Part shown: positions 1-9,307 of the stretch, in pieces
Layout: each line of letters starts with the position of its first letter
Position numbering within the stretch: the first letter of the stretch is position 1
NCBI GenBank assembly: GCA_947470895.1
Contig: CANIVF010000004.1
Coordinates: forward strand, 1-64,000
Direction: 5' to 3'
DNA from: Bacteroidota bacterium
Lineage (GTDB): Bacteria > Bacteroidota > Bacteroidia > Cytophagales > Cyclobacteriaceae
Length of the DNA: 64,000 nucleotides
Made by a program: the position numbers and the translations under genes
Notes under the pieces: generated by a model
What the model was told of the DNA's origin: nothing
The model's input: only the letters and a program-made list of their open reading frames with translations
The model's database searches: none

Positions 1-407
1 CACTCTGAATTTGTGCAAATAGCTATTTTAAAAACCTACGGCAACAGCCAATTCCCGGGCGTCTTAAAGCCAGGGGATTCGCAGTCCTTGTGGAAGAAGA
101 TGCCTATGTCGCTGATGAGATTATTGAACTTGGTGATAAATTCTACATCAGCTTGCTGCAGCCGGCTTTTCTGATTATCTAAGCTCAATTTGAACGTTGA
201 ATACGAATGTTCAATTTTAAAATGATTGCCTGTAAAAGCTAAAACGCACAGGGACTCATTAGGTAAAAGCGATTTAAGACCGCGAAACTGCTCGCTAGAT
301 GGAAGGATTTATTAATTTTAGGTTTTACTACAATGCTACTAGGTAGGTAAGCTTTCCGTTAAGTCTTCAATACTTTCTTATCTTAGTTTAGTAAATTATT
401 TGTTCAA
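1..407. other. Left-edge non-coding stretch with a possible gene tail
   Basis: No complete gene is visible before the glycosyltransferase starting at 408. The first 182 bases hold an open frame that looks like the 3' end of a coding sequence and is listed separately. From about 183 to 407 the DNA is AT-rich and I see no coding frame, no hairpin followed by a T-run and no tRNA. The promoter of the 408 gene should lie here, but no good copy of the Bacteroidota -7 box (TAnnTTTG) stands out. Confidence 0.5.
9..182 (+). pseudogene. Possible 3' remnant of an unidentified reading frame
   Basis: After a stop at 6-8 this frame stays open for 57 codons and ends at TAA 180-182. Its second half has a protein-like composition, with stretches such as RLKARGFAVLVEED and ADEIIELGDKFYISLLQ. 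There is no ATG in the frame and I do not recognise the family. It could be the end of a degraded gene whose upstream part lies outside the window, separated by the stop at 6-8, or a chance open frame. Confidence is low because it is short and has no start. Confidence 0.22.
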
Positions 408-1649
408 ATGAAAAGTATCCTAATAGGCGCATATGCCCTCAGCCCAAAACATGGCTCAGAGTATGGTATTGGTTGGAATTTTGTACTAGGGGTAAGCAAA
501 TATTTTCCCGTAAAGGTGATTTATGGCACCTCTGAAGGCAAGATGGGATCAAATGCGACTTTAACTCATTATCTTTTGGAAAATAGCATTCCGAACGTTG
601 AGGTAATTTTTTGTAAAGCTGGAATTCTCACTCAAGCCTTTGATTGGTTAAACCATAACGTGGCTAACCTTTTTTTTATTTTTGCACTTAAAAGTTGGCA
701 TAAAGACGCTCTAAAGCTTGTTCAAAGAAATTTCAATCCTGACGATTTTGAGCTTGTTCATCAAATAACTCCTACGGGCTACAGGTCACCGGGCCAGCTT
801 TGGAAATTTCACAAGAAATTTGTTCTTGGCCCAATTGGTGGTACATCTAGCTTGCCTGTTCAATTTTACAAAATTCTTGCTCTCAAGAGCAAACTGAGTA
901 ATCTGATGCGTGATCTGAGCAATACGTATTATTTGAATGGATATGGCGAGCTTAACAAGCCTTTTCATTATGCGAAGGCAGTTATTTGTGCCACATCAGC
1001 TGATCGAAACCGTATTGAATCCTCATTTCGAATAAAGTGTTATCATATTCGCGAAAACCATACACGGTTTTTCTCTACTTCCGTGTTCACGGATAGTGCC
1101 TTAAGGTTGGTATGGGTTGGTTCAATTGATAGCAGGAAAGCATTAATTATTTTATTGAGGGCTTTAAAGCAATTGGATGTGCCCTTAAATTCATGGAAAC
1201 TTGATATTGTAGGTGAAGGGCCCGAAAAAAAGACACTTCAAGAATTTGCCATTAAAGAAAGTCTGTCAGATCAGATAGTCTGGCACGGGGCAGTGCCGCG
1301 TGATAAAGTCGCTACCATATTTCAAAATTCGGACGTGCATGTCCTTTCCTCATTAATGGATAGTAACCCAACCGTATTGTTAGAGGCATTTGAAAACTGC
1401 GTGCCAACTATTGCGATTAATAAATATGGTGCCAACGATTTATTGTCGAATGGATGTGGGTGGCTTGTTGATGTTTCGAGTGTTGATAACGTAGTAAATC
1501 AATTTTCGGAAATCATTAGAATGCTAATAGACGACAGGAATTATGTGCAAGTTGCCAAACAAAAAATCTTAGAGAATCATAAAGATTTATCGTGGGATAA
1601 AGCAATTGAGGATTTAGTAAAGATCTATAAAACGGTAATCAATGAATAG
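408..1649 (+). CDS. Glycosyltransferase family 4 (GT-B fold)
   Basis: This 413-residue cytoplasmic or membrane-associated enzyme should transfer a sugar from an activated nucleotide donor to a growing lipid-linked glycan. The N-terminal half opens with a strand and a glycine-rich loop (HGSEYGIGWNF), as in GT4 acceptor-binding domains. The C-terminal half has the typical order LRLVWVGSIDSRKALIILL (about 235-255), LDIVGEGPEKK and the donor-binding segment DSNPTVLLEAFENCVP with its EX7E-like spacing. It overlaps the next gene by 8 bp, so the two are probably co-translated. The sugar and linkage cannot be told from the sequence. Confidence 0.9.
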   Translation: MKSILIGAYALSPKHGSEYGIGWNFVLGVSKYFPVKVIYGTSEGKMGSNATLTHYLLENSIPNVEVIFCKAGILTQAFDWLNHNVANLFFIFALKSWHKDALKLVQRNFNPDDFELVHQITPTGYRSPGQLWKFHKKFVLGPIGGTSSLPVQFYKILALKSKLSNLMRDLSNTYYLNGYGELNKPFHYAKAVICATSADRNRIESSFRIKCYHIRENHTRFFSTSVFTDSALRLVWVGSIDSRKALIILLRALKQLDVPLNSWKLDIVGEGPEKKTLQEFAIKESLSDQIVWHGAVPRDKVATIFQNSDVHVLSSLMDSNPTVLLEAFENCVPTIAINKYGANDLLSNGCGWLVDVSSVDNVVNQFSEIIRMLIDDRNYVQVAKQKILENHKDLSWDKAIEDLVKIYKTVINE

Positions 1650-2343
1650 CTTACTAAGTTGGTTATATTCCCTTTTAAGAAAAGAGAGGTTTCAAATTGA
1701 TAAGAGAGTCCCTTCTTCTTATTTACTACATTTCCTTTTCAGTGGACTCGTTGGTATCCTTAGAGGAATGATTCTATTTATGAGAATAAATCCAATAGCT
1801 GTAGCTTCACGAGGAGTAAGAGTAATTGCGCCAAACAGAATAAGGTGGATAGGAACAGCCAAATTTGGAGAATATTCTTATGTCGATGCGATTTCAATAG
1901 AAGGGGTGAGAGCAGGAAGGAGTTTTAGTATTGGTCGATATGTATCCATTGAATGCACAGGTTCCCTTAAAACATTAGGAAAAGGATTATTGGTAGGGAA
2001 TAATGTTGGCATTGGTTCGTTTTCCTTTTTGGGCTGCAATGGAGGCATAGAGATTGGCGATGATACCATTGTCGGCAATTATGTTTCATTTCATTCAGAG
2101 AATCATAATTTTGAAAACAATGAAATACCAATTCGGAGTCAGGGTGTAAATCACATCGGAATTGTAATTGGTAAAAACTGTTGGATAGGAGCTAAGGTGA
2201 CCGTGCTTGACGGAGTAATTATTGAAGATGGGTGTATAATTGCTGCAGGGGCAGTCCTTAAAAAAGGCCGATATATTTCTAATTCGATCTATGCTGGTGT
2301 TCCCGCAAAATTCATTAGATCAAGGATTAATGATATCGTTTGA
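1642..2343 (+). CDS. Hexapeptide-repeat O-acyltransferase (left-handed beta-helix)
   Basis: This 233-residue protein resembles the CysE/LacA/WcaF group that acetylates sugars with acetyl-CoA. From about residue 90 it has irregular hexapeptide repeats (GNNVGIGSFSFLGCNG, IGDDTIVGNYVSFHSENHNF) and then the usual C-terminal pattern with VIGKNCWIGAKVTVLDGV and IYAGVPAKFIR. The H-E-N-H motif is the loop where the catalytic histidine of such enzymes lies. The N-terminal 60 residues include a hydrophobic stretch (FLFSGLVGILRGMILFM) that may attach it to the membrane. It sits between glycosyltransferases and probably decorates the same polysaccharide. Confidence 0.88.
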   Translation: MNSLLSWLYSLLRKERFQIDKRVPSSYLLHFLFSGLVGILRGMILFMRINPIAVASRGVRVIAPNRIRWIGTAKFGEYSYVDAISIEGVRAGRSFSIGRYVSIECTGSLKTLGKGLLVGNNVGIGSFSFLGCNGGIEIGDDTIVGNYVSFHSENHNFENNEIPIRSQGVNHIGIVIGKNCWIGAKVTVLDGVIIEDGCIIAAGAVLKKGRYISNSIYAGVPAKFIRSRINDIV

Positions 2344-2452
2344 TATTAATTTTATCATCTACCGGTTAGTATTACTAGTAATTTTAATTTCCTTTGGCCA
2401 CTGGAACTCGCGATAATTTTCAAAAACAAATCTTAGTAGAAGAAAAAAAGTC

Positions 2453-3565
2453 ATGCGAAAACCAATTCATTATTTTGCTCATTTACTAAATGATTATAGC
2501 GGATCACCGCGAATTACGAATGAGCGTATTCTACAATATCATTCACTTGGTAAAAATGTTTTTATAATAACAAATGATAATCATGGATTTATAGACACTT
2601 CTTCCTATCCGCATCATTTTATACCCTATAAGAAGGATAAAAATAAATTCATTTGGATGTTACGGTTAATCGTATGGTACACTTTAGCGCTGTTATATAT
2701 TTTGAGAAAAGTAAAAAAAAATGATGTATTTCATGCAAGTACATTGTTGACGGCCCCATTATTCATAGCAGCAAAAGTTAAGGGATGCTATTGTGTAAGT
2801 CATATCATGGAAACTTCGATTCGCCCATTTTTCTTTCTCTCATTTTTGAAGGCTTGTCAGAAGTTAGCTGATAAGAATATTTTTTTGTCGCGATATGTAA
2901 GCTCCATGTACCCAAAAAATTCCAGAATGAATTTGGTTACTTATCCCTGCATAAGCCCATTAATTTTTTCGTCTGGCGAAATGTTCTTGAAAGACAAGGT
3001 AATTATCAAACAGGATACTTTCAAAATCGGGTTAATATGTAGCTTATCCGTGTATAAAGGATATCATAATTTTATTAGGCTAGCTACACTATCTTTGGGT
3101 CAGAATCTGGAATATTTCTTAATTATAAATGGGGAAGAAAAGTCATTTTATTCATTGATCGATGGAATGGCAATACCCAACAATTTGAAAGTCTATTTTA
3201 ATATTAAGGATGTGTCATTGAAGTTGCAGCAACTATCTTTACTCATTTCGCTAACCCAAAGAAAAAGTTGGATTGAAACTTTTGGCCTGACCTTAGTAGA
3301 AGCAATGGCTTTTGGAATTCCGGTTATTGCGCCATCTATTGGCGCACCTTTAGAATATATCGAAGCAAATCAAAATGGATTTACCTGCGATGAAGAAAAT
3401 CTTGATCAAATCTTTGGAATAATACAAAAAGTCGCAAACGATCACTCGCTTTATCAAAGTCTTTCCGAAGGTGCAAGGGAAACCGCATTGCGATTTAATC
3501 CCAATAACTGGCAAGCAGAAATAGAAAAGGAAATTTGTTTTATTGAGCAAAGGCAATCACAATAA
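2453..3565 (+). CDS. Glycosyltransferase family 4
   Basis: A 370-residue GT-B type enzyme. The N-terminal domain includes IHYFAHLLNDYSGSPRITNE and an internal hydrophobic segment (WMLRLIVWYTLALLYIL) that could bind the membrane surface. The C-terminal donor domain has FKIGLICSLSVYKGYHNFI, then ESWIETFGLTLVEAM-like spacing (seen as WIETFGLTLVEAMAFGIPVI), which gives the acidic pair of the GT4 nucleotide-sugar site. The gene is visibly richer in A and T than pheS or gmk, as is its downstream neighbour, which fits acquired polysaccharide DNA. Sugar specificity is unknown. Confidence 0.85.
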   Translation: MRKPIHYFAHLLNDYSGSPRITNERILQYHSLGKNVFIITNDNHGFIDTSSYPHHFIPYKKDKNKFIWMLRLIVWYTLALLYILRKVKKNDVFHASTLLTAPLFIAAKVKGCYCVSHIMETSIRPFFFLSFLKACQKLADKNIFLSRYVSSMYPKNSRMNLVTYPCISPLIFSSGEMFLKDKVIIKQDTFKIGLICSLSVYKGYHNFIRLATLSLGQNLEYFLIINGEEKSFYSLIDGMAIPNNLKVYFNIKDVSLKLQQLSLLISLTQRKSWIETFGLTLVEAMAFGIPVIAPSIGAPLEYIEANQNGFTCDEENLDQIFGIIQKVANDHSLYQSLSEGARETALRFNPNNWQAEIEKEICFIEQRQSQ

Positions 3566-3598
3566 AAATTTAATGGCTGCCTAATATTATTATTTGAA

Positions 3599-4720
3599 AT
3601 GAAAAAGAATAGAATTGGAATTGTTGGAACAAGTGGATTGCCCCATCACTATGGAGGTTTTGAACAGTTAGCTAATCAGCTAACGATACACTTAAATCAA
3701 GTATTTAGTTTTATTGTTTATACCCCTAGGGAAAACAGAAAGAATAATATTAAGACAGTTAATGGGGCAACGCTGTGTTTTATTCCTTTCAAATCAAATG
3801 GCATACAAAGTATTCTATATGATATTTCTTCCATGGTTCATGCCTTGTTTTTTTGTGATATTATTTTTGTGTGCGGGGTTTCCGGGTGCCTTTTTTTTCC
3901 TGTCATCAAATTGTTTAGAAAGCCTATTATTTTGAACCCTGACGGCAATGAATGGAAAAGAAATAAATGGTCTAGCTTGGCTAAGGTTTTTTTAAAATGG
4001 TCAGAAAAAGCAGGTATAGGATTTTCAGACGTAATTGTTTCTGACAATGCAGTCATCAGAGATTATATAAAAAGGGTAAGGAAGAAAGATTCCGTACTAA
4101 TCCAATATGGGGGAGATCATGTAATAAAAACTATCTTACAGAACGACACCAAGATAAAATATAATATTAAACAGAATGGTTATGCTTTTAACGTGTGTAG
4201 AATTGAGCCGGAAAATAATATTCATCTAATCCTGGAGGCTTTTAAGAACATACCAGAAATGGATATTCTTATCGTGGGTAATTGGAATTATAGCAGCTAT
4301 GGAAAAAATTTGCGATTAGAATTTTCTAAATATCAAAACATAAAAATGCTTGATTCAATTTATGACCAAGTAGCATTGGATGAGTTGAGAAGTAATTGCG
4401 GAATTTATATTCATGGGCATAGTGTTGGAGGAACAAACCCTTCACTTGTCGAGGCAATGTGTTTGGGGTGTTTTATAATTGCCTTTGATGTTTCATACAA
4501 CATTGTTACCACTGACCATAAGGCTTTGTATTTTAAAAGCACTAATGACTTAATGACTATTTTGAAAAAATATTCGGCTCATGAAATTGATGTTACAGAG
4601 CACCAAAAAAATCTTTTAGAGGTAGGTAATACTTTGTATAAGTGGAAGGATATTTCAGAAAAATATGCTTCCGTTTTTGATTGTTTTAGAATCGGAGTAA
4701 AATCTGGTATTAATGACTGA
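3599..4720 (+). CDS. DUF1972-type glycosyltransferase (rhamnosyltransferase-like)
   Basis: This 373-residue protein starts with RIGIVGTSGLPHHYGGFEQL, the signature of the DUF1972 N-terminal domain found in bacterial rhamnosyl- and related glycosyltransferases. The C-terminal GT1/GT4 part has YAFNVCRIEPENNIHLILEA and GHSVGGTNPSLVEAMCLGCF, which hold the donor-binding residues. An internal segment around residues 80-105 is very hydrophobic. Rhamnose is only the most common substrate for this family and is not proven here. It lies 33 bp after the previous glycosyltransferase on the same strand and shares its high A+T content. Confidence 0.87.
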   Translation: MKKNRIGIVGTSGLPHHYGGFEQLANQLTIHLNQVFSFIVYTPRENRKNNIKTVNGATLCFIPFKSNGIQSILYDISSMVHALFFCDIIFVCGVSGCLFFPVIKLFRKPIILNPDGNEWKRNKWSSLAKVFLKWSEKAGIGFSDVIVSDNAVIRDYIKRVRKKDSVLIQYGGDHVIKTILQNDTKIKYNIKQNGYAFNVCRIEPENNIHLILEAFKNIPEMDILIVGNWNYSSYGKNLRLEFSKYQNIKMLDSIYDQVALDELRSNCGIYIHGHSVGGTNPSLVEAMCLGCFIIAFDVSYNIVTTDHKALYFKSTNDLMTILKKYSAHEIDVTEHQKNLLEVGNTLYKWKDISEKYASVFDCFRIGVKSGIND

Positions 4721-4805
4721 ATGGTATTGTCGACCAGGAGTTGGATGGGACCAGGATTTATTTACAGACAAGTAGTATAAGGATGAAATCGATACCATTA
4801 ATTTC

Positions 4806-6050
4806 ATGAATAGAATATTTGTGCTGCTGCTTTATTTGGTTTCCTTTGGATTGCCGATCCTTATTCCAAATTGGCATGGCAAAATCCTCGTTGGTTTTGG
4901 AGTTGCCTGGATTCTGGCAACACGTGGTAATCAACTTATCCATCAGTTCTTAACCAACAGGCAACTTCAAGTGATTTTGTCAATTGTCACTCTTAGCTTC
5001 TTAGGTCTACTTTTGTCTACGAATACCCAAGCCGGATTAGCCACTATTGAATCGATTGCACCAATATTGGTTCTGCCGCTGATTATCTTTAGTTCTGAGA
5101 CGTTAATTCATAGTAAAGAGATTCGCAATGCACTGGTCAGTTTTGTTGCAGGTGTGATTATTTTAAATCTTGCATCTTTAATTTTTATTTCCTATGAACT
5201 TTGGGATGCAAGAAATCTGCAATCGAATATTGTACTTGCTAATAATAGTATCGTTCAGATCCATCCTGCTTTCGTTTCACTTTACTTGTCTTTTGGTATT
5301 TTCTTCCTAATCGATCAATACTTTCCCCTTCAAACCGCCAACCGCAGTAAATTGGGGTGGGTACTTTTTAGTCTTGTTATTTTAACCACCTATCTGGTGT
5401 GGATTAATTCACGTACCGGAATCATAAGTTTTTCTATCGCTTTTCTGTTTTATTCTTTTTTTCGTTTTACGGCCAAATCGCGGATCATATTGGTGGCCAT
5501 TCTAGCATCCTTTCTTTTTGTAATATTTGTTGTTCCCTTTTCCAGGGATAGATTTTTTAATGCTCCACAACTAGCTTTACTTGATGGGGCATCCATGAAC
5601 TCAACGGATCCCAACCTATATCCCTTGTTAGCGCGCAAGCGTATACTGGAGTGTTCCATCGAGTTATTGAAAGGACCAGAATTTTTTTATGGTTATGGCA
5701 CTGGCGATTTCCGCGATGTGTTACGTGAATGTTATAAAGAGAAGAATTATACTGCACTGTTTGAGGAGGGACTTGACTCCCATAATGAATATCTGGCTCA
5801 AATGCATCGGCATGGCATTATCGGGTTACTTCTTTTCGTAGCCTTATTAATTATTCCATTTCGATATGCCCTGAAATATAGAAGCCCTTTACTGGCCGTG
5901 TTTATAATCCTGTTTGCTATTACGGCTTTGTTCGAAAACGTTTTCAGTGCACAAAAAGGCGTAACCTTTTTCGCGCTTTTTTGTCCGCTTCTCATGCTTT
6001 ATGCCAGGAGGAATTTCGAATCCAACGGCAGCATGAAAGAGGCTATTTGA
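4806..6050 (+). CDS. O-antigen ligase / polymerase family membrane protein (Wzy_C)
   Basis: This 414-residue integral membrane protein has about ten hydrophobic helices and one large extracytoplasmic loop in its second half. It should polymerise or ligate lipid-linked oligosaccharide at the periplasmic face. The loop contains GYGTGDFRDVLRECY and, just before the next helix, LDSHNEYLAQMHRHGIIGLLLF, the H-N-x-(Y/F)-L-x-x-(x)-x-x-x-G pattern of the O-antigen ligase family. Which of the two activities it has cannot be told. The gene follows the glycosyltransferases and precedes the initiating transferase. ATG 4806 is the first start after an in-frame TAG. Confidence 0.88.
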   Translation: MNRIFVLLLYLVSFGLPILIPNWHGKILVGFGVAWILATRGNQLIHQFLTNRQLQVILSIVTLSFLGLLLSTNTQAGLATIESIAPILVLPLIIFSSETLIHSKEIRNALVSFVAGVIILNLASLIFISYELWDARNLQSNIVLANNSIVQIHPAFVSLYLSFGIFFLIDQYFPLQTANRSKLGWVLFSLVILTTYLVWINSRTGIISFSIAFLFYSFFRFTAKSRIILVAILASFLFVIFVVPFSRDRFFNAPQLALLDGASMNSTDPNLYPLLARKRILECSIELLKGPEFFYGYGTGDFRDVLRECYKEKNYTALFEEGLDSHNEYLAQMHRHGIIGLLLFVALLIIPFRYALKYRSPLLAVFIILFAITALFENVFSAQKGVTFFALFCPLLMLYARRNFESNGSMKEAI

Positions 6051-6091
6051 AGAGGCCTTAATTAACCTTAAATTGCTAAAATTTCGTTTCT

Positions 6092-7144
6092 ATGGCAGTT
6101 AATCTGGCAGCTTGTATCACCGCTTTTTTGGTCTCATTTATTGCGCTGCCTGTTATCATTAAATATTTTCTTGAAAAAAACCTGGTGGATGTTCCGGGCA
6201 GGAGAAAGGTTCATAAAAAAATAACTCCTTCGATGGGCGGGATTTCGATTTTCGCTGGCTTTCTGATTGCCAGTTTGATCTGGATGGATTTTAGTGATTG
6301 GCAAATTGCACGCTATGTCATTGCCAGTTTGTTCATTGTCTTTTTATTAGGAGTGCGCGATGATATCGTGCCTTTTCAGGCTACTCAAAAGCTATTGGGT
6401 CAAATGGTGGCAGTAATTATACTTTTATTCTCCACCATTCATATTGGTTCTTTGTATGGATTATTTGGAGTGGTACGAATCCCTGAAATTGTTGGCTATC
6501 TGCTTACAGCTTTTGCGATCGTTGTGATTACCAATTCCTTTAATTTAATTGATGGCCTTGATGGATTAGCCGGCAGTGTTGCTATGGTGGGACTGTCTGC
6601 CTTCGGATTATGGTTTTATTTTGTAGGTGATGAGGTTTTTGCACTTCTTTGCTTTGCTATGATGGGTGGAATACTTGCATTTTTGGTTTTCAATTGGGAT
6701 CCTTCTGAAATTTTTATGGGTGACACCGGAGCGATGGTGATCGGTATGTTTTTGGGCATCTTGCTTATCCACTTTATGAATACTAATTACGGTTTGCCAG
6801 ATGGCCATGCCATGAAGTTTTCGGCCAGCATAGCGACAGCCGCTTGCTTCATCATCATCCCACTGTGTGATACGCCCAGGATAATTATTTTGAGATTATT
6901 ACGAGGGCAATCCCCTTTCAGTCCCGACAAGAGTCACATCCATCATGCTATTATGAGGCTAGGAATGACACACTCACAAACAGCCATTATTTTGGGATCG
7001 GTAAATCTTCTTTTCCTGATGTTGGCTTGGATTTTCAGAGGAGTAAGTGATGTATGGATGTTACCGGGAATAGTGATCTTGGCGTTAACTTTAAGTATTA
7101 TTTTAGATCGATTAATTACTAGAAAGCTTTCTTCGAAGGCATAA
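6092..7144 (+). CDS. MraY/WecA-type polyprenyl-phosphate sugar-1-phosphate transferase
   Basis: A 350-residue membrane enzyme with about ten helices that should transfer a HexNAc-1-phosphate from a UDP-sugar to undecaprenyl phosphate, the first step of lipid-linked glycan assembly. Family motifs are all present: LLGVRDDIVPFQATQKLLGQ (Mg-binding DD), NSFNLIDGLDGLAG, FMGDTGAMVIG and the cytoplasmic loop SPDKSHIHHAIMRLG with the HIHH signature. Length is normal for WecA/TagO/WbpL relatives. It ends the first polysaccharide cluster, 42 bp after the ligase/polymerase gene. A separate WcaJ-type initiator lies at 45282, so the window has two initiation systems. Confidence 0.93.
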   Translation: MAVNLAACITAFLVSFIALPVIIKYFLEKNLVDVPGRRKVHKKITPSMGGISIFAGFLIASLIWMDFSDWQIARYVIASLFIVFLLGVRDDIVPFQATQKLLGQMVAVIILLFSTIHIGSLYGLFGVVRIPEIVGYLLTAFAIVVITNSFNLIDGLDGLAGSVAMVGLSAFGLWFYFVGDEVFALLCFAMMGGILAFLVFNWDPSEIFMGDTGAMVIGMFLGILLIHFMNTNYGLPDGHAMKFSASIATAACFIIIPLCDTPRIIILRLLRGQSPFSPDKSHIHHAIMRLGMTHSQTAIILGSVNLLFLMLAWIFRGVSDVWMLPGIVILALTLSIILDRLITRKLSSKA

Positions 7145-7166
7145 GGGATTTTTGAAAAATTCACTC

Positions 7167-8189
7167 ATGAAGGATCAGATAGAAAAAATTAAAAAGGAAA
7201 TCGAGGAGTTTACTTCTTCAACCAAGCAAAGTGTGGAAGAATTCAGACTTCAGTTTGTAAGCAAGAAGGGAAAGGTATCAACTCTTTTTGATCAGCTAAA
7301 ACTGGTAGCAGCCGAAGAGAAGAAGGAATTGGGTATAGTATTGAATGATTTAAAGAAGTCGGCCGAGAGCAAGTTTGCGGAATTACAAGAGGCTATGGAA
7401 AGCACTTCTTCGAATAATTTGTTCGATGTAGATCTGACGCTTCCAACAACCCCCAACAAAACGGGCAGCCATCACCCTTTGAACTTAACGCGCTACCGCA
7501 TCATTGAAATCTTTGAGCGACTTGGTTTTAATGTAGAAGATGGTCCTGAAATTGAAAGTGATTGGCACAACTTCACAGCTTTAAACTTTCCGGAAAATCA
7601 TCCCGCACGTGAAATGCAGGATACTTTTTTTGTTGAAAAAAATCCAGATGTTTTGTTGCGCACTCATACTTCCAATGTGCAGATACGGTTAATGAAGAAC
7701 AGGAAGCCTCCTTTTCGAGCCATCATGCCAGGTCGGGTGTATCGCAATGAGGCGATATCTGCAAGAGCTCATTGTTTTTTCCATCAGGTAGAAGGTTTAT
7801 ATGTTGATAAGAATGTGGGCTTCTCTGATTTAAAGCAAACGCTTTATCATTTTGCGAAGGAAATGTTTGGTAAGGAAACAAAGATAAGATTGAGGCCATC
7901 ATTTTTTCCGTTTACAGAACCATCAGCAGAGATTGATATCTCTTGTCTAATATGTCATGGTAAGGGTTGCAATGTTTGTAAATACTCTGGCTGGGTAGAA
8001 ATTGCCGGTTCGGGAATGGTTCATCCAAACGTGCTACGAAATTGTGGTATTGATCCGGAAGAGTACACAGGCTTTGCCTTTGGGATGGGGATAGAACGCA
8101 TAACCATGCTTCGCTACAGCATCAATGATCTTCGATTGTTTTCGGAAAATGATATTCGCTTTCTGAAACAATTCAAGCCTGTCATCTAA
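7167..8189 (+). CDS. pheS: Phenylalanyl-tRNA synthetase alpha subunit
   Basis: PheS pairs with PheT to charge tRNA-Phe. I chose ATG 7167, giving 340 residues that begin MKDQIEKIKKEIEEF, the coiled-coil arm usual for the family. A TTG five codons upstream (7152) would only add MKNSL. Class II motifs are clear: FRAIMPGRVYRNE followed by RAHCFFHQVEGLYVD (motif 2) and TGFAFGMGIERITMLRY (motif 3). A Cys cluster (CLICHGKGCNVCKYSGW) is also typical for PheS. pheT is not in the window, so the two subunits are encoded apart. Confidence 0.97.
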   Translation: MKDQIEKIKKEIEEFTSSTKQSVEEFRLQFVSKKGKVSTLFDQLKLVAAEEKKELGIVLNDLKKSAESKFAELQEAMESTSSNNLFDVDLTLPTTPNKTGSHHPLNLTRYRIIEIFERLGFNVEDGPEIESDWHNFTALNFPENHPAREMQDTFFVEKNPDVLLRTHTSNVQIRLMKNRKPPFRAIMPGRVYRNEAISARAHCFFHQVEGLYVDKNVGFSDLKQTLYHFAKEMFGKETKIRLRPSFFPFTEPSAEIDISCLICHGKGCNVCKYSGWVEIAGSGMVHPNVLRNCGIDPEEYTGFAFGMGIERITMLRYSINDLRLFSENDIRFLKQFKPVI

Positions 8190-8200
8190 ATGGTTTTAGC

Positions 8201-9307
8201 ATGAATGTGCCTTTTACGGATCTGGCTATTCAGTATAAAATGATAAAGCCGGAGATAGACAAGGCTATCTCAGAAGTATTCGATTCCGGTTATTTTATTG
8301 GTGGTAAACCTGTAAAGGAGTTTGAGCATGATTTCGCAACGCTCTGCAAAATCAAGAACTGTGTGGCTATCGGCAACGGAACAGACGGACTTTTTCTCTC
8401 GTTGAAAGCGCTTGGCATTGGTTCTGGGGATGAGGTGATCACACCTGCCTGGAGTTGGATATCAACCTCAGAAGTAATTACGCTGGCAGGAGCAAAGCCT
8501 GTATTTGCGGATGTTGATCTGGACTATTTTACAATTACGGAAGAGCATATAAAGAGTAAAATCACCTCCCGAACGAAAGCGGTAATTGTCGTTCATCTTT
8601 ATGGTCAGGTTGCAGACATGAACTCCATAAAATCGTTATGCGATCGCGCAAACCTTTTTCTCATCGAAGACTGCTCGCAAGCTCATCTTTCATCTCAATC
8701 TGGTTTGATCGCGGGAACGACCAGTGATTGTGGTGTGTTCAGTTTTTATCCCACAAAAAATCTTGGCGCATTTGGTGATGCCGGCTGCGTGATAACCAAT
8801 CAAGACTTATTGGCTGAAAAGATAAGACGATTCGCCAATCATGGAGGACTCAGTAAAGATGATCATTTGATTGAAGGCTTTAATAGTCGCATGGATACTA
8901 TACAAGCGGCTATTCTCAATGTGAAATTGAAGTATATAAAAGATTGGAATGCGAAAAGAATTGAAAACGCTCAATTATATTTTGAAAATCTAGCAGCAAT
9001 AGAATCATTGAGCTTACCAAAATTGAGAAATAAAGTGGTACACACATTTCATCAATTTGTTATCAGAGTTGAACAGCGCGATGAATTGAAATTTTTTCTG
9101 GAGAGTAAGGGTGTGCAAACATTAATTCATTATCCTAACGCATTGCCATATGAGCCTGCTTATAATTATCTGTCACATAGCCTGAATGACTTTCCGGTTT
9201 CAGCCTTATTGCAAAACACCGTGTTATCGCTTCCGGTTTCTCCTGAGATTTCACAAGAGCAAATTTTGTATGTGTGCCACATGATCAAATCATTTTATGA
9301 TGAGTGA
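8201..9307 (+). CDS. DegT/DnrJ/EryC1 family sugar aminotransferase
   Basis: A 368-residue PLP enzyme that converts a keto-sugar nucleotide to the amino sugar. The family hallmarks are the N-terminal FTDLAIQYKMIKPEIDKAI, the GNGTDGLFLSLKALGIGSGD phosphate-binding region, the aspartate strand LIEDCSQAH and the PLP lysine in FSFYPTKNLGAFGDAG. The C-terminal HTFHQFVIRV and LIHYPNALPYEPAY are also usual. It starts 11 bp after pheS and probably serves the surrounding polysaccharide loci. The stop overlaps the start of the dehydrogenase relic that follows. Confidence 0.93.
   Translation: MNVPFTDLAIQYKMIKPEIDKAISEVFDSGYFIGGKPVKEFEHDFATLCKIKNCVAIGNGTDGLFLSLKALGIGSGDEVITPAWSWISTSEVITLAGAKPVFADVDLDYFTITEEHIKSKITSRTKAVIVVHLYGQVADMNSIKSLCDRANLFLIEDCSQAHLSSQSGLIAGTTSDCGVFSFYPTKNLGAFGDAGCVITNQDLLAEKIRRFANHGGLSKDDHLIEGFNSRMDTIQAAILNVKLKYIKDWNAKRIENAQLYFENLAAIESLSLPKLRNKVVHTFHQFVIRVEQRDELKFFLESKGVQTLIHYPNALPYEPAYNYLSHSLNDFPVSALLQNTVLSLPVSPEISQEQILYVCHMIKSFYDE

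Noticed and set aside
4713-4775. A 20-codon frame starting with ATG inside the end of the 3599 gene, in the same frame as the 4806 gene and separated from it by a TAG
   Set aside because: It is too short to support as a gene or as an N-terminal extension, and there is no independent sign of a readthrough.
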